In this document: piece after piece, positions 6,855 to 15,200 of the stretch
Position numbering within the stretch: position 1 is the stretch's first letter
Layout: the number at the start of each line of letters is the position of its first letter
From: Actinomycetes bacterium
GTDB lineage: Bacteria > Actinomycetota > Coriobacteriia > Coriobacteriales > JAEZZM01
Length of the DNA: 44,090 nt
Direction: 5' to 3'
Assembly (NCBI GenBank): GCA_023418575.1
Contig: JAEZZM010000050.1
Location: forward strand, 1 to 44,090
Program-made: the position numbers and the translations under genes
The notes under the pieces: generated by a model
The model's database searches: none
The model's input: the letters and a program-made list of their open reading frames with translations, nothing else
Told to the model about the DNA's origin: nothing

Positions 6855-7759
6855 CAAGAAGCGACGCGAGCCTCAAGGGCAAGATTAAGGCGATGGCCAA
6901 TAAGAGCAACCTGAAGCCGCAGGAGCTTTTGCAAATGTACCTGTTCGAGCACCTCCTGATGCGACTCGAGAAGAGCGACTACGCGGAAACGTTCGTCCTG
7001 AAGGGAGGGCTGCTTATCTCGTCGATGACGGGCATCGCCCAGAGGACGACGATGGACATGGACGCCACGGTGGTGGGCATGGACATGGACGAGGGGGCTG
7101 TGAGCGCCGCCATCTCCTCTATCTGCTCGGTCGCCGTCTGCGACGGCATGGAGTACTCCTTCGAGAGGATGGAGCCGATTCGCGCAGACGACGAGTACGC
7201 CAACTGGCGGGCCCATCTGCGCGTCGGGTACGGCAAGATCGACGCGCCGATCAAGGTCGACATCACCACGGGGGACGAGATAGTCCCAGGGCTCATCGAG
7301 TACCGCTACCCGCTCATGTTCGAAGAGGGCTCGGTGCGCGTTCTGTCCTACCCGCTCGAGACGGTGCTGGCCGAGAAGCTCGAGACGGTCGTGTCGCGCG
7401 GCATCGCGAACACGCGCGGCCGCGACTTCTACGACATCCATGCGTTGATGCGCCTGAAGTCGAAAGACATCGACCGGAGATCGTTTCACGAGGCCATCAC
7501 CGCCACGGCATCCAGGCGTGGGTCGGTCGACAGGATGGCCGATTACGCAGCCGTTCTCGAAGAGGTCAGGGAATCCAGCATCATGCAGGGCATCTGGGCT
7601 TCTTACGTCGCCGGATCGCCTTATGCGGCAAGGCTTGACTTCGAGGATGTCGTCGACTCAGCCCTCGAGCTCGCAAGACTTGCTGAACTAGGCGGCCTAG
7701 AGCAGGAAAAGAGAAATCAAAGGGCGAATTTACCGCGAGGAGCAAAATGTCCCAGATAA
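6851..7759 (+). CDS. abiEii: AbiEii-family nucleotidyltransferase toxin
   Basis: A 302-residue protein of the AbiEii/AbiGii (DUF1814) nucleotidyltransferase family, whose members modify tRNA or other targets and stop growth on phage infection. Visible motifs are FVLKGGLLISS (KGG at about 51-53) and TTMDMD (Asp69 and Asp71, the D-x-D metal site). KVDITTGD (probable third acidic residue) and RGRDFYDIHAL, typical of the family's C-terminal half, follow. The start at ATG 6851 overlaps the antitoxin stop, implying translational coupling; longer upstream starts would lie in the antitoxin gene. The stop (7757-7759) lies inside the next gene, whose ATG is at 7747. Key catalytic residues are present, so the toxin is probably active. 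Confidence 0.87.
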   Translation: MTRSDASLKGKIKAMANKSNLKPQELLQMYLFEHLLMRLEKSDYAETFVLKGGLLISSMTGIAQRTTMDMDATVVGMDMDEGAVSAAISSICSVAVCDGMEYSFERMEPIRADDEYANWRAHLRVGYGKIDAPIKVDITTGDEIVPGLIEYRYPLMFEEGSVRVLSYPLETVLAEKLETVVSRGIANTRGRDFYDIHALMRLKSKDIDRRSFHEAITATASRRGSVDRMADYAAVLEEVRESSIMQGIWASYVAGSPYAARLDFEDVVDSALELARLAELGGLEQEKRNQRANLPRGAKCPR

Positions 7760-10700
7760 ACCAGATCCAGGAAGAGTTGAGACAGATCGAAGGCGGGCGT
7801 TTTCAAACGTTGGCGAATCAGTATCTATATAGGAGGTATTCGCTCAACAACATTATTGAATTAGGATCCCAATGCGGCACAGATAAAACTACGACCGGAG
7901 TGCCGGACATGTACTCTGTGCAAGAGAATGGACACTATCTCTTCGCGGCATACACAACCTCTAAATCCGACATCCGCGATAAGCTGATAAATGATGCTAT
8001 AGACTGTCTCGACAAGAGCAAAACCGGGATCGATCCGCAACTCATAGATCGAATCGTCCTGTGTCATACGACTCCTCGTCTTTCTCTGTCAATAGCCGCG
8101 GAAGTCTATGCTGTCGACCCGCGGGTAGAGATAATCGGGCCGGAGACGATTGCGAGCGACCTTGATGTAAAATACCCTGTGCTAGCGCATACAATATTGG
8201 GCGTTCCTCTCGGAAAGGGGTCATTCATTTCCCCAGACCGCTTCATCGAGCGAAGCCTGAACGACCGTTTCGCAACCGACCTGTCGAAACCCCTCATGCA
8301 CAGGGATTCTGAGTTTTCAGGTATCGTCGAATCGATAGAGCAAAGTAAGGCAGTGGTGATTCAAGGACAGTCTGGATCGGGGAAAACCAAGATCGCCCTC
8401 AACGCATGCCAATCATTCAGCTATCGGCATCACTGGGATCTTCTGATCTTGGACTCTAGGTATTCGACGTATCTCGATGATGATATCGAGCTGATTTTGT
8501 CGGAGTCGGAAAACATCATCCTTCTGGTCGATGACGCAAACGGCAACCTGTCACTTGAACACTTGCTGGGAATATGCTTGGAAAACGAAAAGCTGAAGAT
8601 TGTCTTCACCTGCAGGAAGATGCATCGAAGAGAGTTGACCGCGAAAATCGGCAGCTATCTAAACTTCAGAGAGATAGAGCTGGAGCCCCTGACCGCGGAA
8701 AACATCGAAGAGATACTAAAGACCGAATACGACGTCAAGAACCTCGCACTAAGGGAGAGGGTCTCGGCAATCGCAAACGGGAACCTGTGCTTGGCCATCA
8801 TGGCGGCAAGCTCTATAACAGGCGGCAATTTCGAAGCCATCCAAGAACCATACGATCTTCTGAACATCTATATGAATTCCGCCTTAGCTGGCTTCTCCCA
8901 CAGGGAGCAGCTCCTCGCAGAGACCCTTGCGATCTACGACTACTGCGACCTTGTTGGAGGAGACCCTTGTTATGATGATCTCTTGGGCCTGGGGTACAAC
9001 GACGCCGAGATCCGGGATCTAGCATCTAAGCTGAACGATCAGGAAATCGTTACGACCCTTACCTCCACCGATGGCGTGCTGGCCATAAGGATGGAAGAGC
9101 AGAATCTTCGCGACTTCTTGATATGCCGTCATTTCGCAAAAGAGAGGAGCGGCAGTTTTGCGGATTTCGTTCTGCATACCGCAAAAATGCCGCACGCGCC
9201 GTATCTCAAAGCCGCCAAGTCAATGGCTGAAGTGTGCGGAAGCGTGAGCGTGTACGATTACCTTCGAAGAGAATGCGAGAAAGCTTGGAATGATATAAAG
9301 AATTGGGATACGCGAATTGCCGACCAGTTCATAATCGCGTTCAATCAATTCCTCCCCATACAGGCGCTCGCCTTCGCCTCTAGCCGCATCGAGAACGCTG
9401 CTCGAGCAGACGTGTCGGAAGAAATTCTCGGGACGAATTCGGCATCGGACGGATCTATGCCCCTGCATATTTCCGTATCCCTGATGAACTCGGGCGAGTA
9501 TTCGCAAACAGCTCTCGAACTGTTTGTTGAATGCATCAAGAAAGGCACTGAACAGGCATCTGAATACAGATGGGCATGTGGGTCAGACGGCGCTTTCGCT
9601 TACGATTTCGATCGCACGGGGTTCGATTTGGAGAACAGCAAGCTCGATGCTCTCGTTCAAAAATATCAGCAATCGCATTCCCGCAATGTTGCAGCATGCC
9701 TGATCCTCCTGACGAGTTCATACCTCTCTTCAAGAGCTCAGCGCATTCGGCAAAATGGCATAACGTATACGTACAACACCCTGACCTTCAATTTCACATC
9801 AGAGCTGGCCGAGCTCCACGCCCATTGCTTCCGGGCGCTCTCCGTACTAACCGAAACCGAATTCGGCGCGCGAGTTAAATCCGCCTTTCGGCAGCATTTC
9901 TCGTTTTATGGCAAAGAGCCTAAAGCGGAGCACGCAGAGGATATGCATTCAGTGCTCTCGAGGATCGAGGAGCTATTACCCAAATACATAAGCGAAGACT
10001 CGACGATCAATCTCTCATGCAGCTTAAGCATCAACCAGATTTACGAAACATGCGCGCAGAACCCCCCTCTGAGCCTCGAGGGGTTCTGCCAAAGCACATT
10101 CGACGCGCTTGGCTTGAAGAACTCTGAGTCTCTCACAGAGAAAGAGCCGAGGGTGTCTGCGGAAGATTTACCGCTAGAGCGACTGTCCAAAGCCCTTGGT
10201 AAGCTAGCCGAGGATCATGAGATCTCCGGTGAAGAATGGGGGTCGGGCAGGGCTATCGGAAAAGTCCTTCTGGAAATCGCCAAAAGGACTCCAGGTGTCG
10301 CCTCGAGCATAATTGCGCGCCATATTGCATCGTCATCCTCGACGATTCCCGTCCCGTACGAAGCGCTTGATTATCTTGCTGAAGCCATCGGGAGGAAGGT
10401 CCTAAGAAACGAGTTGGGCGCGGTGGTCGACGTGAGCGCCCACCCGGCCCTGTTTGACTATCTTGATTTGCTGGCAATAAAGAACGGACCCGACAAGCAG
10501 GAGCTCGATGAGATCCTCACAAGGCTCGATGACGGCAGAACGCATCTCTGCTTGGAAGATTTGGAGATAGTCGAGCCAAAGCATCCTGGCTATGTCCTTG
10601 CCTACGCCACGAGATTCAGCGAACACGTGAATGATGCTAATGGGGTTTGGCGGTTTTTTGGCAACTACGGAAATGAAAGATGTGTCTCCGCTCTAGGCTC

Positions 10701-11406
10701 CTGTTTCAAATCCAGCCCCTTACCAGCTGTTAATCTATATTTTCTCGCGCTTGAAGGATGCCCTCATTTCGACTATGAGTTTAATATTTTGCGCTGTCTT
10801 TTACTCCTTGAAAGCTCAATGATTGATCGCTTTCTAGAATACACCTCCAACCTCGACTACCATCAAAGGCACGATCTCTTGCAAGGAATCAGCTCGTTTT
10901 GGATTGACCAGGACGATTACGCTTGGAATCTGCTGAAAGCATTAATTGATGAAGCGCTGAGCGAACCACTCGGCAAGTCTGAAATAGCCGCTTTGTTTCC
11001 CATTCGTAACACAGATGCGCTTTCGAGCGATATTTTCTGGAACCGCCTAGAATATCTCATTCGCGAAAGGATCACCGACGCAAATAGTCTATTCAAAATT
11101 AGCTGGGCCTTGTCTGATTGCAATGACGAGACGAGAATCAGGGCCATCACTCTTATTCTGACACTCGACAAAGACGGGATATCGATCAACCATTTGAATC
11201 TCCATCGATCTTCAATGAGCGGATCTCTAGAAAAAGGCTTTATTTCAGCGCGGATCAAGGAAATTGAGGTGATTGACTCGATTGCTGCTCAGCTGCCCGC
11301 AGGTGTTGCATATTTGAAACACAGAGAATGGCTGTCAAAAGTGAAGTCATTGATTGAAAGCGATATCAAAAACGAAAAATGGAGGCTATTCCACGGCAGG
11401 CAATGA
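7747..11406 (+). CDS. STAND-type NTPase with nuclease-like N-terminus
   Basis: A 1219-residue protein. Residues 1 to about 150 resemble a restriction-endonuclease-like (PD-(D/E)xK) domain: a GTDKTTTGVPD block (Pro53-Asp54) followed by the strand NGHYLFAAYTTSK. Residues of about 165-420 form a P-loop NTPase of STAND/AAA type, with Walker A GQSGSGKT (207-214), Walker B IILLVDD (257-263), a sensor-like FTCRK (287-291) and a LEPLTAENIEEIL motif. The remaining 800 residues look like alpha-helical repeats, the usual sensor part of Avs-like and other STAND defence proteins. ATG 7747 overlaps the toxin gene by 13 nt, with GAGG upstream. Its composition is intermediate and AT-rich towards the 3' end. 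An antiviral role is inferred from architecture and neighbours; the exact subfamily is not recognised. Confidence 0.75.
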   Translation: MSQINQIQEELRQIEGGRFQTLANQYLYRRYSLNNIIELGSQCGTDKTTTGVPDMYSVQENGHYLFAAYTTSKSDIRDKLINDAIDCLDKSKTGIDPQLIDRIVLCHTTPRLSLSIAAEVYAVDPRVEIIGPETIASDLDVKYPVLAHTILGVPLGKGSFISPDRFIERSLNDRFATDLSKPLMHRDSEFSGIVESIEQSKAVVIQGQSGSGKTKIALNACQSFSYRHHWDLLILDSRYSTYLDDDIELILSESENIILLVDDANGNLSLEHLLGICLENEKLKIVFTCRKMHRRELTAKIGSYLNFREIELEPLTAENIEEILKTEYDVKNLALRERVSAIANGNLCLAIMAASSITGGNFEAIQEPYDLLNIYMNSALAGFSHREQLLAETLAIYDYCDLVGGDPCYDDLLGLGYNDAEIRDLASKLNDQEIVTTLTSTDGVLAIRMEEQNLRDFLICRHFAKERSGSFADFVLHTAKMPHAPYLKAAKSMAEVCGSVSVYDYLRRECEKAWNDIKNWDTRIADQFIIAFNQFLPIQALAFASSRIENAARADVSEEILGTNSASDGSMPLHISVSLMNSGEYSQTALELFVECIKKGTEQASEYRWACGSDGAFAYDFDRTGFDLENSKLDALVQKYQQSHSRNVAACLILLTSSYLSSRAQRIRQNGITYTYNTLTFNFTSELAELHAHCFRALSVLTETEFGARVKSAFRQHFSFYGKEPKAEHAEDMHSVLSRIEELLPKYISEDSTINLSCSLSINQIYETCAQNPPLSLEGFCQSTFDALGLKNSESLTEKEPRVSAEDLPLERLSKALGKLAEDHEISGEEWGSGRAIGKVLLEIAKRTPGVASSIIARHIASSSSTIPVPYEALDYLAEAIGRKVLRNELGAVVDVSAHPALFDYLDLLAIKNGPDKQELDEILTRLDDGRTHLCLEDLEIVEPKHPGYVLAYATRFSEHVNDANGVWRFFGNYGNERCVSALGSCFKSSPLPAVNLYFLALEGCPHFDYEFNILRCLLLLESSMIDRFLEYTSNLDYHQRHDLLQGISSFWIDQDDYAWNLLKALIDEALSEPLGKSEIAALFPIRNTDALSSDIFWNRLEYLIRERITDANSLFKISWALSDCNDETRIRAITLILTLDKDGISINHLNLHRSSMSGSLEKGFISARIKEIEVIDSIAAQLPAGVAYLKHREWLSKVKSLIESDIKNEKWRLFHGRQ

Positions 11407-11476
11407 GCAACCTTGATCCTGTATCAGGGAAAAGCTCCAGGCGTCCCCGCCTCATATTATTCCGTTTCTCGATGCG

Positions 11477-11515
11477 ACTCAAACGAAATTCGATTCGGAA
11501 GAGTTTCGTTTGAGT
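11477..11515. repeat. 12-bp inverted repeat, right of the AbiE cassette
   Basis: ACTCAAACGAAA (11477-11488) is exactly reversed by TTTCGTTTGAGT (11504-11515), with 15 nt between. The left arm matches 5893-5904, and TCGGAA follows in both copies. It starts 70 nt after the STAND stop. It may be the cassette's terminator or a boundary sequence. Confidence 0.65.
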
Positions 11516-12149
11516 TTCGGCATTTGCTCCAGCACTGTACCGTTGTATGCCGCAGCAAGTTGCTATGTTCAGATACCCGTAAATCAGGTAAAGAAGATAA
11601 ACTGGGTAGAAAACACACTGCACAGAGTAGGAACGGAGCCCAATAAATCAAGTTAAAAACCTTCGGATTTGAGAGGCGGGATCGCGAAAGTCATTCTGCC
11701 CTATTTTAGTCTAGACGCCCAAGACGACTAGACTATAGGCTAGAAACAAGAATCAGAAAGACAGCGGCAAACTCCTTACTTTCCACAAGCGTTCTGACCT
11801 CCGGCAGTCTTTTCGGTCTATGAGGCTTTGCCTGCATCCCAAGAAGAACTGCATTCGGAAAAGTAGGATTCAATCGAATAGGGATAACGGGTTTTTGCTG
11901 GTCATATGGTAATTTTGTCCTCCCATTAGAACTCAGGTGCAAAACTCATGAAACGATGAAATGAAAAGGGCTGAGTTTGGGATGAGTTTTCCCATAGAAG
12001 TTCTAACCGAATACGGCTATTAACAAGAAAAAGCCATGGATAAAATAAGGGTAAAATCGTAAAAACAGAACATTTTATTTTCTCGAGTAGGAGTAATTTT
12101 AGAGACCTTAAAATACTGCAGACTTTTGTAATTAGCTACTTGAATAATG

Positions 12150-12189
12150 CTGGAATGAGTGTGTTTGTCTAAGAATGCATTCATTCCAG
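12150..12189 (+). terminator. Inverted repeat with T-rich tail
   Basis: CTGGAATGAGTG (12150-12161) pairs with CATTCATTCCAG (12178-12189), 12 bp with one G-U pair, and ATTTCTTTTGTTCTT follows. It could stop transcription coming from the STAND operon before modA, or be an operator upstream of the modA promoter. Confidence 0.4.
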
Positions 12190-12306
12190 ATTTCTTTTGT
12201 TCTTAAGAATATCGGGATCCAATTTAGCAAAAACTTTGGCTTATGGCCAAAAACTTCCAATCTTTTGCCCGAGGAGCTATGTGGCTCCCATAGCTCAGGA
12301 AGCCTG

Positions 12307-12334
12307 TTGTCAATTATTCTTTAATTGCTATAAT
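12307..12334 (+). promoter_or_regulatory. modABC promoter
   Basis: TTGTCA (12307-12312) and a perfect TATAAT (12329-12334) are 16 nt apart, with an extended -10 TGC directly before TATAAT. The transcript would start near 12341, leaving a 65-nt leader before the modA ATG at 12406. No clear ModE-type operator is visible, and hairpins upstream of 12300 lie outside this transcript. Confidence 0.75.
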
Positions 12335-12405
12335 AAATTTGAGTGTGGACCTCCATCTGCACTCAAAGACAAAAACTCAGACCAGATTATGAGAGGAGAC
12401 TGTGT

Positions 12406-13239
12406 ATGAAACAGTCACTTGTTAAGCGCATGCTTACCCTTTTTGCTTGCGCTTCTCTACTTGCTTCATCAGCAGCCCTTGTTGCCTGTTCTCAGGAAAA
12501 AGCTGCTGATCAGGCTTCCAAAACACAAAGCTCACAGCCTGCTGAAAAAGTTGAACTTCATCTTCAGGCAGCAGCTTCACTTAAATATTCCTTTGATGAA
12601 ATCATTCCTTTATGGAATGCCTCTCATCCCAATGTAACTATCACTGGCAACTTTGATGCCTCAGGTACCCTTGCAGAGCAAATTAAGCAGGGTGCCCCAG
12701 CAGATATTTTCATCTCTGCAAACCAGTCAAAGATGAATGATGTTGAAAAGGATGGAAAGGTAAAAGAAGGAACACGCACTGATCTACTTGAAAACGAACT
12801 CGTTTTGATCGTTCCTGCCGATTCCAAACTCAATATTTCCTCTATTAAAGACCTGACAGCTGCAGAGGTTAAGCATGTAGCTGTAGGTGAGCCTTCTGCT
12901 GTTCCTGCTGGTAAGTATGCACAGCAGTCTTTTGAATCTGCAGGTATTGCAGATGCGCTTGCAGCTAAGGCTGTACAAGGCAAAGATGTTACTCAGGTTC
13001 TTACTACGGTAGTATCCGGCAATGCTGATGCGGGTCTAGTTTATAAGACTGACGCTCTCACTCAAAAAGATACGGTTAAAATTGTTGGTGCTGTAGATGG
13101 TCATGACAAGGTTATCTACCCAGCTGCAGAACTCAGTACCTCTAAAAATCCAGAGATTGCTCATGAGTTCTTAGAGTTCTTAAAAACTAAAGAAGTTGCA
13201 CAGATTTTTGAGAAATATGGCTTTAAGCTTGCTGTTTAA
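12406..13239 (+). CDS. modA: Molybdate-binding lipoprotein ModA
   Basis: A 277-residue periplasmic-type solute-binding protein of the molybdate/tungstate family, anchored outside the membrane by a lipid. The N-terminus has a basic start, a hydrophobic stretch and the lipobox LVAC with Cys28. The mature part shows the ModA opening (LHLQAAASLKYSFDEI), ADIFISANQSKMN and the NELVLIVP strand of the domain crossover. The start at ATG 12406 has GAGAGGAG 7 nt upstream. It is the first gene of modABC. A terminator-like hairpin after it probably lowers expression of the permease genes relative to the binding protein, a common arrangement in ABC importers. The oxyanion specificity (molybdate or tungstate) cannot be separated by eye. 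Confidence 0.92.
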   Translation: MKQSLVKRMLTLFACASLLASSAALVACSQEKAADQASKTQSSQPAEKVELHLQAAASLKYSFDEIIPLWNASHPNVTITGNFDASGTLAEQIKQGAPADIFISANQSKMNDVEKDGKVKEGTRTDLLENELVLIVPADSKLNISSIKDLTAAEVKHVAVGEPSAVPAGKYAQQSFESAGIADALAAKAVQGKDVTQVLTTVVSGNADAGLVYKTDALTQKDTVKIVGAVDGHDKVIYPAAELSTSKNPEIAHEFLEFLKTKEVAQIFEKYGFKLAV

Positions 13240-13294
13240 TCGCAAGCTCTTAGACTAAGTGTCTCATTGAGCCGTCTGTTCACTTCTCTTAGTG

Positions 13295-13339
13295 GGGCTC
13301 TCATCCAGATCCCCCTCCCTGATTGAGAGCTCCTTTTTT
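13295..13339 (+). terminator. Intercistronic attenuator between modA and modB
   Basis: GCTCTCA (13297-13303) and TGAGAGC (13324-13330) close a long loop, and the stem can be extended with G-C and A-T pairs on the outside. Six T follow (13334-13339). It lies in the 129-nt modA-modB gap and would act as a partial terminator favouring modA. Confidence 0.6.
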
Positions 13340-13368
13340 GACCTGTTGACATTTAATTGAGGTGTATC

Positions 13369-14088
13369 TTGCTGCATCTTGTTTCTGCCATAGATCTAAA
13401 TTTCTTTTTACAATTTGATTATCGTCCGCTTCTTGTTTCTATGAAAACAGCCGTAGCGGCCATGGTCTTTGTCAGTATATTTGGTATTTTGGCTGCCTGG
13501 CTTACCTTTAAGGTTTCTCAGCGCACCAAAAGCTTGCTTGATGCCATTTTTACTCTTCCCATGGTTATGCCCCCTACAGTTGTGGGCTTCTTTTTACTAG
13601 TAATTTTGGGAAGAAAAACAGCGCTAGGGGCCTGGCTTATCGACCACAACCTTAGCCTAATTTTTTCCTGGCCTGCAACCGTTATTGCAGCTGCAGTTGT
13701 ATCTTTTCCTTTAATGTATAAAACCGTTCGCGGGTCCTTCGAGCAAATAGATCCAGATCTTATTGCCGCTGGACGCATATTAGGTTTTTCTGAATTCAAA
13801 ATACTACTTAGAGTTATGATGCCTCTTACCTGGCCTTCTTTGGCTGCAGGTTTTGTGCTAGCTTTTGCACGAGCTGTAGGCGAATTTGGGGCAACGCTTT
13901 TTGTAGCAGGTAATTTCCCTGGTGTTACGCAAACCATGCCTATGGCAGTGTACTTTGCTTGGGCAGGAGGCGATATGAGCGTTGCCGGCCTCTGGGTTAT
14001 TTTAATCGCCATTTTTTCCTTTGTTTCAGTTTTTGCCATCAACAAATATATAGAACGCAAAAATCAGCAGAAGTATTCAGGTATTTAA
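13369..14088 (+). CDS. modB: Molybdate ABC transporter permease ModB
   Basis: A 239-residue inner-membrane permease with five or six hydrophobic segments. It carries the BPD_transp EAA-type loop (AAGRILGFSEFKILLRVMMPLTWPSL region) that docks on the ATPase. The segments FTLPMVMPPTVVGFFLLVILG and FARAVGEFGATLFVAGN are very typical of ModB. I take TTG 13369 as start because a GAGG (13359-13362) stands 6 nt upstream; the TTG at 13357 overlaps that site, and an ATG at 13441 would remove the first membrane segment. The next gene, the ATPase, starts 19 nt after the stop. Confident in family and partnership with ModA and ModC. Confidence 0.9.
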   Translation: MLHLVSAIDLNFFLQFDYRPLLVSMKTAVAAMVFVSIFGILAAWLTFKVSQRTKSLLDAIFTLPMVMPPTVVGFFLLVILGRKTALGAWLIDHNLSLIFSWPATVIAAAVVSFPLMYKTVRGSFEQIDPDLIAAGRILGFSEFKILLRVMMPLTWPSLAAGFVLAFARAVGEFGATLFVAGNFPGVTQTMPMAVYFAWAGGDMSVAGLWVILIAIFSFVSVFAINKYIERKNQQKYSGI

Positions 14089-14107
14089 GCTAGGGTGGTC
14101 AGATTCT

Positions 14108-15181
14108 ATGCTAGAGGTCTCAATAAAAAAGCGCTACAAAGATTTTTACTTAGAACTTGAATTTAAGGCTGAGGCGCAAACTCTGGGCATCATGGGGGAG
14201 TCTGGAGCGGGTAAAAGCCAGCTTCTAAGAGCCATAGCTGGTATTATGACTCCGGACGAGGGCTTTATTCGTTTGGGCGATAAGGTCTTTTTTGATAAGC
14301 AAGCTCGAAAGTCTCCAAGGGTAAATCTTAAGCCGCAAGAGCGCCAAGTTGGCTATCTGTTTCAAAATTACCAGCTTTTTCCCAATATGAGCCTTGCCGA
14401 TAATATCTGCGCGGGAATGAACTCCAAACTCTCTTCCAAAGAGAAGAAAGAGCTTTTAGATTCATATGTAAGCTTCTTTAAGCTTGAAGGCTTGCTGGAG
14501 AAGCATCCACGTCAGCTTTCTGGTGGCCAGCAACAGCGTGTGGCGCTTGCACGCATGCTTGCTTCTCAGCCTAAAATCATGATGTTTGATGAGCCGTTTT
14601 CTGCCTTAGATTCTAACCTTAAAGCAGAGTTATATCCTGAGCTCTTAGAAAGTTTAAAAGTATTTGAGGGTCCTCGTCTTTACATTAGCCATGATATAGA
14701 TGAGGCCTGCCTCTTTTGTGATCGCATTAATGTTCTTGATAAAGGCAGAATAGTGGATAGCGGGAAGGTTCAAGATCTCATGCGCCAGCCCAAGGCACTT
14801 GCCTCTATGAAGCTGGTGGGGGTTAATAATATCTCAAGAGCACAAGCTATAAGCCAAAATGAAATCAAGGCTCTCGATTGGAATACAATCCTAAGGCTTG
14901 ACAGGCCATGCCCACAAGATCTGGCTTATGTTGGCATTAGAGATACGCAAGTAGAGCTTTTAGATGAGGATGCGCCCAGGGGTATCAATCAGCTTAAAGC
15001 AGAGCTTTTGTTCGATAATCCCGGGGTTTATCGCCATCAAATAAGTCTACGTCTATGTAATGCCACTCATACTCAAATTCGTTGTTCTTACCCGCACGTA
15101 GGCCATGAAGGCTTGAAAAGCTCCTCTAGACCCGTCACAATGTATTTTGCTCCTAAGTTTTTACACGTGGCTAATCATTGA
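14108..15181 (+). CDS. modC: Molybdate ABC transporter ATPase ModC
   Basis: A 357-residue ABC ATPase that powers the ModB permease. Walker A is GESGAGKS, the Q-loop is FQNYQLFP, the signature is LSGGQQQR, Walker B is IMMFDEPFSALD, and a switch histidine follows in YISHDIDEA. After about residue 230 comes a C-terminal MOP/TOBE-like region (LVGVNNISRA, then ALDWNTILRL and YVGIRDTQV). That region binds molybdate or regulates activity in ModC proteins. Spacing to modB is 19 nt and to the following dehydrogenase gene 19 nt, so transcription may continue into the FAD genes. Length matches the family. Confidence 0.92.
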   Translation: MLEVSIKKRYKDFYLELEFKAEAQTLGIMGESGAGKSQLLRAIAGIMTPDEGFIRLGDKVFFDKQARKSPRVNLKPQERQVGYLFQNYQLFPNMSLADNICAGMNSKLSSKEKKELLDSYVSFFKLEGLLEKHPRQLSGGQQQRVALARMLASQPKIMMFDEPFSALDSNLKAELYPELLESLKVFEGPRLYISHDIDEACLFCDRINVLDKGRIVDSGKVQDLMRQPKALASMKLVGVNNISRAQAISQNEIKALDWNTILRLDRPCPQDLAYVGIRDTQVELLDEDAPRGINQLKAELLFDNPGVYRHQISLRLCNATHTQIRCSYPHVGHEGLKSSSRPVTMYFAPKFLHVANH

Positions 15182-15200
15182 GAGGGGCGCTGGATAAGGC

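Larger units (their letters stand above)
11407..12306. other. Non-coding stretch after the AbiE-STAND cassette
   Basis: About 900 bases without a supported gene. They contain the ACTCAAACGAAA inverted repeat (11477-11515), an AGTCTAG/CTAGACT pair (11708-11714/11728-11734), a 12-bp inverted repeat (12150-12189) and a small hairpin (about 12273-12296). The only longer frame (minus 11733-11942) has no ribosome site or recognised domain. The stretch CGAGTAGGAGTAATTTT (12083-12099) resembles 5552-5568. The transition to the chromosomal modABC region lies here. Confidence 0.5.

Noticed and set aside
6752..7489. 245-codon minus-strand frame across the abiE genes
   Set aside because: High GC makes antisense frames stay open; the protein is His/Arg/Val-rich without domain features, while the + strand frames have clear motifs.
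11733..11942. 69-codon minus-strand frame, KPVIPIRLNPTFPNAVLL-like
   Set aside because: Slightly protein-like but short, no ribosome site, and no family recognised; kept only as a possible remnant in the gap description.
12197..12405. Molybdenum-cofactor riboswitch upstream of modA
   Set aside because: Hairpins lie upstream of the TTGTCA/TATAAT promoter, so they are not in the transcript; the 65-nt leader is too short and lacks the known core.
12197..12409. 70-codon + strand frame upstream of modA
   Set aside because: The modA promoter lies inside it and the product is Cys-rich without recognisable pattern.
13518..14060. 180-codon minus-strand frame inside modB
   Set aside because: Mirror of a hydrophobic coding sequence (Ala/Thr/Lys-rich); modB motifs are decisive.
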